From positions 35,114-42,943 of the forward strand of contig DUJB01000004.1 in NCBI GenBank assembly GCA_013330055.1: a stretch of 7,830 nt of DNA. The letters are read 5' to 3'. This DNA is from Nitrosopumilaceae archaeon (GTDB lineage Archaea > Thermoproteota > Nitrososphaeria > Nitrososphaerales > Nitrosopumilaceae). Below the pieces are notes generated by a model. It was given only the letters and a program-made list of their open reading frames with translations. It had not been told where the DNA came from and searched no databases. A program made the translations under genes and the position numbers. This document shows positions 1 through 4,662 of the stretch, one piece after another (the stretch's first letter is position 1; each line of letters opens with the position of its first letter).

Positions 1-70
1 TTTATTGGAATTCGTTATATTCAATCAAAATCACAAAAAGAAAAATAATCACCTAAGGACATGCAAATAG

Positions 71-81
71 TCTTAAGTTAC
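71..81 (+). promoter_or_regulatory. Weak TATA-like box for the peroxiredoxin gene
   Basis: The AT-rich stretch TCTTAAGTTAC is centred about 25 bases before the ATG at 101, the spacing expected for a leaderless archaeal transcript. It matches the TATA consensus poorly, so this is tentative. Confidence 0.3.
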
Positions 82-100
82 TTATTGGAACAATATTTGA

Positions 101-556
101 ATGCAAGAAGGAGATGTGGCGCCAGATTTTGAATTACAAGACAATAATGGGGACATAATAAAACTAGGTTCCTTTAGAGGCAAAAAAAATGTGGTGTTAT
201 GCTTCTATCCAAAAAACCATTTGTTTGCTTGCCCTTCGAAACTGGTTTTCAAAAATGCAAAAAGTACTATTTCTGTTAATCCTCAGATAATGGCCTCTGA
301 TTCTGTTTTGTTTGCAATTTCTATAGACACTGTGGAGGATCAAAAAAAATTCGTTGCAGAGTACAACATTCCATATCTTCATCTAAGTGATCCAAAAAAA
401 ATTACCTGTAAAACTTATGCAGGTTTGAATCTTGCGGGACTAGCAAAGCGTTCCACTTTTATCATAAACAAGGAAGGAAAGGTTGCAAAGATTTTTCGAA
501 GGATCGATGTAGATTCACATGGCAATGAAATAGTTACAGCTCTGAAAAATCTATAG
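101..556 (+). CDS. Peroxiredoxin, BCP/AhpC-TSA family, atypical active-site motif
   Basis: A 151-residue thioredoxin-fold peroxidase, the usual length of bacterioferritin-comigratory-protein (BCP/PrxQ) enzymes, which reduce H2O2 and organic peroxides in the cytoplasm with a peroxidatic cysteine. Visible landmarks are the N-terminal G-D-x-A-P-D-F motif (residues 4-10), the strand ending FYPK (35-38), the peroxidatic Cys44, the ISxDxxxxxKKF segment (73-84) and the conserved Arg117 in RSTFII. The family motif is PxxxT/SxxC; here Pro37 and Cys44 are correctly spaced but the Thr/Ser position is Leu41. The usual PrxQ resolving Cys five residues after Cys44 is Val49, so Cys34 or Cys103 would have to resolve the sulfenate, or the enzyme works as a 1-Cys type. 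The ATG start gives the complete domain. A weak TATA-like box lies about 25 bases upstream. The family call is firm; peroxidase activity is less certain. Confidence 0.88.
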   Translation: MQEGDVAPDFELQDNNGDIIKLGSFRGKKNVVLCFYPKNHLFACPSKLVFKNAKSTISVNPQIMASDSVLFAISIDTVEDQKKFVAEYNIPYLHLSDPKKITCKTYAGLNLAGLAKRSTFIINKEGKVAKIFRRIDVDSHGNEIVTALKNL

Positions 557-574
557 TTTTTGGATTCTTACCAT

Positions 575-585
575 AAATATTTAAA
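575..585 (+). promoter_or_regulatory. TATA box of the arginine decarboxylase gene
   Basis: AAATATTTAAA is a good archaeal TATA element centred about 28 bases before the GTG at 608. It implies a leaderless mRNA and supports that start codon over the in-frame GTG at 620. Confidence 0.6.
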
Positions 586-607
586 GACCTGAAATAAGAT
601 TGGATTC

Positions 608-1159
608 GTGCTAGATCTAGTGGCAAAACAAATGTTCCTTACCAGTGGTAGGGGTGTACATGAGGATCAACTGACAAGTTTTGAATTTGCATTACGGGAT
701 GCTGGTATTGCTGGCACAAATTTGGTATTAATTTCAAGTATATTTCCTCCAGGAGCAAAAATCATTTCCAGAACAGAGGGCCTAAAACTAATCAGACCTG
801 GTGCAGTTACTTTTGCAATATATGCAAGACAACAAAGTAATGAACCTCATAGATTGATGGCCGCTTCTGTAGGAATTTCAGAACCACGTGATAAATCTCG
901 ATATGGTTATCTTTCAGAATATCATTCTTTTGGAGAAACAGAAAAAGAGGCTGGAGATTACGCTGAAGATATTGCTGCACAAATGTTAGCGTCATCACTT
1001 GGAATAAAATTTGACATTAACAAGAGTTGGGATGAAAAAAGAAAACAATGGAAAATATCTGGTGAAATATATAAAACACGAAACATGACACAAAGTGCAG
1101 TTGGTGATGCTAAAGGACGCTGGACGACTGTATTTGCAGCAGCCGTATTGATTCTCTAA
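608..1159 (+). CDS. pdaD: Pyruvoyl-dependent arginine decarboxylase
   Basis: Converts arginine to agmatine and CO2 using a pyruvoyl group made by self-cleavage of the proenzyme. The 183-residue product has the family signature SSIFPPGAK at residues 43-51. Cleavage is expected between Ser43 and Ser44, giving a beta chain of 43 residues and an alpha chain beginning with pyruvoyl derived from Ser44. Asn38, six residues before Ser44, matches the spacing of the active-site Asn47/Ser53 pair of the Methanocaldococcus jannaschii enzyme. Glu104 in SEYHSFGE is a reasonable candidate for the catalytic acid. Agmatine feeds polyamine synthesis and, in archaea, agmatidine in the wobble position of tRNA-Ile. 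The GTG start is chosen because a strong TATA box is centred about 28 bases upstream; an in-frame GTG at 620 is the alternative. It is a separate unit from the peroxiredoxin gene (51-base gap with its own promoter) and overlaps the end of the convergent gene by 3 bases. Confidence 0.93.
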   Translation: MLDLVAKQMFLTSGRGVHEDQLTSFEFALRDAGIAGTNLVLISSIFPPGAKIISRTEGLKLIRPGAVTFAIYARQQSNEPHRLMAASVGISEPRDKSRYGYLSEYHSFGETEKEAGDYAEDIAAQMLASSLGIKFDINKSWDEKRKQWKISGEIYKTRNMTQSAVGDAKGRWTTVFAAAVLIL

Positions 1160-2313
1160 TTTTTAGTTCTAATATTTTTTAGGTACCATACAATTGCAAT
1201 TGCAGCCGCTATCCCTATTCCAATTAGAATGTAAGGGGAACTGTCAGCTGGATTTCCCGTTGTAGTTTGTGAGGACAAATCACCTATAGTAAATTTCAAA
1301 TCTTGATCTGTTGCCTTATCTGTTTGACCAAAAAGATATTTTCCTACTATTTGTTCACCAGAATCAGGGTCAAAAAGCCATCCGTTCTTGGTAATGTCTG
1401 ACGGATAGGTTTCCCCGTCTTTTTCAACAGTTGGGATGATTTGACTTTCATAGCTGGTTATCTTCATTGGTTCTTTGGATAACACTACTACCTGAACAAG
1501 TGAATTAAGTGGATAAAATCCAGAGCTGAAATAATTTGATCTTTCAAGTTTTCCTACTCCAAAGAATTGTAAAGTGTCTATTGCTGTTATCTTATCTGTT
1601 ATGTTTTGATCACGTGAAACTTGAAGATGAAAAAGAGAGGCACCTGTTTTTGGTATGATTGAAAAAGTCACAGTGGATGTTGGTTCATCTGCAATTTTTT
1701 TTGCGACATCTAAAAATCCGCCAGAATCTCTTATTTCTTTTGGAATTAAAAGTGTGGATAGTCCTTCATAAAGAAAGGATGTATCATATCTTGAAAATGT
1801 ATAAACTACGGATACTGTCCCACGACCAGAAATTATTCCTGTCGTTTCCAATTCTTTGTTTATCTTGTCATCAACATGAATGAAAACGGAATGAAATTCT
1901 GTATCTATGTTAAATGCGTTATTAATGTCATCAATTAGCGCGTTGCCAATTTCTTTTCCTTTTTCCTGTGCTTCAGCAATGCCACCCGTAAATCCCTCCC
2001 TGGAAATATTTATCAAAACACAAGCCTTGTCAATCACTCCAAGTACACACTTGTCTTCGTTTGTTATTATCACCGCTGTAACGTTTTTCATACCATGAAT
2101 TTTCTCATCAAGTTCTATTGGAACACGAATCTCTTGATTACTTGTACTTAGGACAGAGATGGAAGCCGATGTCTGATTTTGAAATTTTTGGTCTATTATT
2201 ACTTGTGCGGTCTCTTGAAAAGTTGCAAGTTTTGGTTGTTGTGCATATGTATTGTATGTACTAAAACAGAGTAAAATAACCACTAATGAAAAAACTATTC
2301 TTATCCTGAACAA
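1156..2313 (-). CDS. Secreted, C-terminally membrane-anchored protein of unknown function
   Basis: I do not recognise the family. From the TTG at 2313 the product is 385 residues. Residues 1-24 form a clear signal peptide: a short basic n-region (FRIR), a hydrophobic core (VFSLVVILLC) and a likely cut after TYA before QQPK. A roughly 330-residue extracytoplasmic region follows with two close cysteines (about 89 and 98, KCVLGVIDKAC), possibly a disulfide. Near the C-terminus a transmembrane helix (about 360-379, ILIGIGIAAAIAIVWYL) is followed by a short basic tail (KNIRTKN), so the protein should be anchored with its bulk outside. The frame stays open upstream to another TTG at 2415, but that start would put 34 polar residues before the signal peptide and overlap a better small gene. 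A TATA-like box about 27 bases before 2313 supports the shorter form. No catalytic motif is apparent. It is tail to tail with the arginine decarboxylase gene. Confidence 0.8.
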   Translation of the reverse strand: MFRIRIVFSLVVILLCFSTYNTYAQQPKLATFQETAQVIIDQKFQNQTSASISVLSTSNQEIRVPIELDEKIHGMKNVTAVIITNEDKCVLGVIDKACVLINISREGFTGGIAEAQEKGKEIGNALIDDINNAFNIDTEFHSVFIHVDDKINKELETTGIISGRGTVSVVYTFSRYDTSFLYEGLSTLLIPKEIRDSGGFLDVAKKIADEPTSTVTFSIIPKTGASLFHLQVSRDQNITDKITAIDTLQFFGVGKLERSNYFSSGFYPLNSLVQVVVLSKEPMKITSYESQIIPTVEKDGETYPSDITKNGWLFDPDSGEQIVGKYLFGQTDKATDQDLKFTIGDLSSQTTTGNPADSSPYILIGIGIAAAIAIVWYLKNIRTKN

Positions 2314-2335
2314 TAATGCAGAGTTTTTCTGAGTA

Positions 2336-2343
2336 ACTATTAA
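2336..2343 (-). promoter_or_regulatory. TATA-like box for the anchored secreted protein
   Basis: Read on the minus strand, CTTAATAG is centred about 27 bases before the TTG at 2313. It supports the shorter start and separate transcription from the small gene just upstream. Confidence 0.4.
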
Positions 2344-2345
2344 GT

Positions 2346-2501
2346 TTACTCTTGTAATTTTTCTATCTTTATTGCAAATCGTTGAAAAGGTTCTTCTTTG
2401 TAATGATCCTTGCAAACAAGGATTGTTTCATTAGGTTCTGGACCACAATCATAAGTAATCAAATACACAGGATCTTTGTTACAGCATCTAGGAAATTTCA
2501 C
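2346..2501 (-). CDS. Small Cys/His-rich protein, probable zinc-binding, unknown function
   Basis: A 51-residue ORF starting at GTG (2501) and ending TAA at 2346-2348. The N-terminal half holds two adjacent cysteines (6 and 7, PRCCNKDP), Cys19 (YDCGPEP), Cys30 and His33 (LVCKDHYK), a ligand set typical of small zinc-binding folds. The C-terminal half is charged and looks helical (FQRFAIKIEKLQE). The start is supported by a TATA box centred about 27 bases upstream, the leaderless arrangement seen for its neighbours. The stop lies 32 bases before the likely start of the secreted-protein gene on the same strand, so co-expression is possible. It overlaps the N-terminal extension of that gene's longest ORF, so only one of the two readings is likely to be used there. 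Nothing identifies the function; nucleic-acid or protein binding would be a guess. Confidence 0.65.
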   Translation of the reverse strand: MKFPRCCNKDPVYLITYDCGPEPNETILVCKDHYKEEPFQRFAIKIEKLQE

Positions 2502-2520
2502 TTAGAATTACTAAGATATG

Positions 2521-2531
2521 ATAAAATAAAA
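2521..2531 (-). promoter_or_regulatory. TATA box for the small Cys/His-rich protein gene
   Basis: On the minus strand, TTTTATTTTAT is centred about 26-27 bases before the GTG at 2501, matching leaderless archaeal spacing. It is one of the main arguments that the small ORF is real. Confidence 0.55.
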
Positions 2532-2555
2532 CAGTTTTAGTCGATCCATTTCCAA

Positions 2556-2566
2556 TAGTTTAAATT
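2556..2566 (+). promoter_or_regulatory. Orphan TATA-like element facing the hairpin locus
   Basis: TAGTTTAAATT has a TTTAAA core centred near 2561. At normal archaeal spacing it would start a plus-strand transcript near 2587-2590. No ORF with a usual start codon follows, so if it is used the product would be a short RNA running into the hairpin at 2618-2647. Confidence 0.3.
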
Positions 2567-2593
2567 GTAATCTGTGCTCCATATCTCTGACAT

Positions 2594-2605
2594 CGGTTCA
2601 AACCG
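2594..2605. repeat. Short palindrome CGGTT-CA-AACCG
   Basis: Two perfect 5-base arms are separated by CA. The 2-base spacer is too tight for a stable RNA hairpin, so it looks more like a dimeric protein-binding site. It lies 12 bases before the large hairpin. A chance occurrence cannot be excluded. Confidence 0.35.
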
Positions 2606-2617
2606 CAGGGGAACATT

Positions 2618-2647
2618 GCCTAACAGTGGGGGCGCCCACTGTTAGGC
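2618..2647. repeat. Perfect 13-bp inverted repeat; possible hairpin terminator or small-RNA 3' end
   Basis: The arms GCCTAACAGTGGG (2618-2630) and CCCACTGTTAGGC (2635-2647) are exact reverse complements around the 4-base loop GGCG. On the plus strand the stem is followed by GC and TTTT (2650-2653), resembling a Rho-independent terminator; on the minus strand no T-run follows. It lies 8 bases beyond the oligopeptidase stop codon and is clearly more GC-rich than its surroundings. No plus-strand gene precedes it for which it would be the terminator, which makes a short RNA from the orphan TATA element plausible. Other readings are a transcript-stabilising structure at the 3' end of the oligopeptidase mRNA, or a remnant or miniature repeat element. 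Confidence 0.6.
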
Positions 2648-2655
2648 GCTTTTAA

Positions 2656-4425
2656 TCACGATTTAATCAATCTGTCAATCTGGTTTTTGATATATGTAAA
2701 TCCACTTTGCCAGAATTTTTCTGATGTGATGTCTATGTCATATTCTTTAAGAAGCATTTCTGGTTTCTTTGACCCGCCGGCGCCAAGGACCTCCAGATAA
2801 GTTGGAACAAAGGATCTTCCCTCCTCTTTATATCGTTGGAAGAAAGAAAGGGCAAGCAAGTTTCCAAATGAATATGCATAGCAGTAAAACGGTGTATGAT
2901 AAAAGTGAGGTATACAACTCCACTCGATTCCAAAGTTTTCTGAAATGTCAATTGAACTTGCAAATTGTTCTCTGAGATTTTTGCTGTATTCCTGAGTGAT
3001 TTCTTCAACAGTTGCCCCCTCTCCTATCTTTTTATGGGCAGAAATCTCAAAGGTAGTAAAGAAGGCCTGTCTCATTATAGTTGAATATAGATCATCAGCC
3101 TGCTCTGTAAGCATCATCTTTTTTTCATCATCTGACACTTTGTTTAAAATCTCATCATACAACAACACCTCTGAAAAAGTAGATGCAGTTTCTGCCAAAG
3201 GTAAGGAAGCCTCTTGCACAAATATGGATTTGTCAGAGGCAGATTCACTATGTATAGCATGACCGAGTTCGTGTGCAAGAGTAAAAACATCATTTATTTT
3301 TCCATTGAAATTTACAAAAACAAATGGTGTAATATTTGGTGATATCGTACTGCAAAATGCGCCATTTCTTTTTCCATGTCTTATAGATGAATCAACATGT
3401 TTTTTTGTAAATACTTTTCTTGCATGTTCTGATAATTTTGGACTAAAATCGTTCAAAGTTTTCAAAACAAGTTTAACCGCTTGATCAAAAGTGTATGTTT
3501 TTTGTTTTATGTTTGTTAAAGCAGGTGCATAGATGTCATATCTGCGAAGTTTTTTCATTCCAAGTATGCGAGCTTTGTGTTTGAAATATTTCTGAAACAC
3601 CGATGCATTATTTTTACAAACTGAAAGAAGCGAATTTACTGTCCTGTCATCTATGTCATTTCCTATGTTTCTAACAGAAATTGATGATGTGTATTTTCTA
3701 ATTTCAAGACATTCGTTTCTCCAGTTTAAAACTAAATTTTGATATATTTCCCCAAGTACACCTTTATTTTTTTCATACTCATCTAAAAGCGATCTGTAAG
3801 CAACTTCTCTTGTTCTTGATTTATGATTTTTAATTAACTGTGTAAGTTGTTCTCTGTTGTATTTTTTTTCTTTGCCGTCAATTTTTACTACATATTGGAA
3901 ACTATTGGTGATTTTATCATATAGTTTTACAAGTGCAGTGTTTCCAGTGACATCCATGGTGTTGATTATTCTCTCCTCAGGCTCCGTGAGAGCATATTTT
4001 GCAACCAGTCGTTTATGTCTCAGGAACTCTGTTAACTGGCCTGCCTGTCTCATCAATCTTTCAGCATTTTTTTTGTCAATCTGTTTTTTCCACCATTGGT
4101 CAAAAAACAATGTTCGATTTTCAATATCAGATCCTAACTTTGTTATTCTTGTAAGTAACGTTGTCGCCTCATCAGATTGAGTGTTAGCAGAATAAGTAAG
4201 TGATGCATAACCTCCAACGACGCTGACCTCACTTGAAATCTCCTCTAATTCTTTAAGAATGCTGAAAAACTTTTGTGGTGAAATATTGTGTTTCAGGTAG
4301 ACCTTATTTTTTCCAAAACTCTTTGCCTTTTCTTCGATGATCTGGATTTTTTTTGTAAATTGATGACTCTTGTGGTTTTTTACTAGCTCTGACAAGTCCC
4401 ATTCTCTAAGATCAAAATGCTGCAT
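2656..4425 (-). CDS. pepF: Oligoendopeptidase F, M3-family zinc metallopeptidase
   Basis: A cytoplasmic zinc peptidase that cleaves short peptides, acting downstream of proteasomal or other protein breakdown. The 589-residue product matches the usual PepF length (about 560-610). The zinc site is complete: His385-Glu386-x-x-His389 in LAHELGHAIHS, with Glu386 the catalytic base and Glu412 (in AETASTFSE) the expected third ligand. The M3 substrate-binding segment is present as HFYHTPFYCYAYSFGN (507-522), supplying the conserved His and Tyr residues. The N-terminal half is largely alpha-helical and polar, as in the family, with no signal peptide or membrane segment. The ATG at 4425 has a TTTTTAAC box about 29 bases upstream and gives a full-length enzyme. 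It is transcribed divergently from the large repeat protein. A 13-bp hairpin follows its stop codon. Confidence 0.95.
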   Translation of the reverse strand: MQHFDLREWDLSELVKNHKSHQFTKKIQIIEEKAKSFGKNKVYLKHNISPQKFFSILKELEEISSEVSVVGGYASLTYSANTQSDEATTLLTRITKLGSDIENRTLFFDQWWKKQIDKKNAERLMRQAGQLTEFLRHKRLVAKYALTEPEERIINTMDVTGNTALVKLYDKITNSFQYVVKIDGKEKKYNREQLTQLIKNHKSRTREVAYRSLLDEYEKNKGVLGEIYQNLVLNWRNECLEIRKYTSSISVRNIGNDIDDRTVNSLLSVCKNNASVFQKYFKHKARILGMKKLRRYDIYAPALTNIKQKTYTFDQAVKLVLKTLNDFSPKLSEHARKVFTKKHVDSSIRHGKRNGAFCSTISPNITPFVFVNFNGKINDVFTLAHELGHAIHSESASDKSIFVQEASLPLAETASTFSEVLLYDEILNKVSDDEKKMMLTEQADDLYSTIMRQAFFTTFEISAHKKIGEGATVEEITQEYSKNLREQFASSIDISENFGIEWSCIPHFYHTPFYCYAYSFGNLLALSFFQRYKEEGRSFVPTYLEVLGAGGSKKPEMLLKEYDIDITSEKFWQSGFTYIKNQIDRLIKS

Positions 4426-4450
4426 TTTAACTAAAGAAGTATTAATGTTG

Positions 4451-4458
4451 TTAAAAAC
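4451..4458 (-). promoter_or_regulatory. TATA-like box of pepF
   Basis: On the minus strand, TTTTTAAC is centred about 29 bases before the ATG at 4425, consistent with a leaderless transcript. Confidence 0.45.
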
Positions 4459-4496
4459 TGTGTGGACTTTGATAATTGGGAATTTATCGATCTGGC

Positions 4497-4637
4497 ATGT
4501 TTACAAGTAGCCATGTCAAAAGTTCAATAAATGATCTAAATTTACCATTTAGGGAAGCAAAAAACATAGACATAACAATTTCCCAAAATGAAAAATACGA
4601 TCATAAAATGATGACCGAAATGAACGAAAGCTTTTAA
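4497..4637 (+). CDS. Possible small hypothetical protein
   Basis: A 46-residue polar ORF from ATG 4497 to TAA 4635-4637, beginning MFTSSHVKSSINDL and ending MTEMNESF. It has no cysteines, hydrophobic segment or recognisable motif. An in-frame TTG at 4476 would add seven residues and sits about 23 bases after a TTAAAA stretch, a poor promoter fit; the ATG itself has no good TATA box at the usual distance. Its stop overlaps the likely promoter of the large repeat protein. It fills most of the 4426-4662 gap. It may be a genuine small protein or simply open sequence upstream of the next gene. Confidence 0.3.
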   Translation: MFTSSHVKSSINDLNLPFREAKNIDITISQNEKYDHKMMTEMNESF

Positions 4638-4639
4638 TC
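4631..4639 (+). promoter_or_regulatory. TATA-like box of the large repeat protein
   Basis: CTTTTAATC is centred about 28 bases before the TTG at 4663. The upstream in-frame GTG at 4642 has no such box at the right distance, so this site argues for the TTG start. Confidence 0.45.
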
Positions 4640-4662
4640 ATGTGATTTTATTCCCAGTAATA

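Noticed and set aside
1..100. Possible upstream gene end or divergent small gene
   Set aside because: Only very short frames are present on either strand, without a convincing start or promoter; nothing here can be supported beyond a weak TATA-like box for the peroxiredoxin gene.
2591..2611. tRNA T-arm-like sequence GGTTCAAACC before the hairpin
   Set aside because: Only one base pair of a T-stem can form around the TTCAAAC loop and no acceptor, D or anticodon arms are found nearby, so it is not a tRNA or an obvious tRNA fragment.
3857..4180. 107-codon plus-strand ORF opposite pepF
   Set aside because: It is antisense to a strongly supported enzyme gene. The apparent hydrophobicity comes from the complement of Lys/Glu-rich helices.
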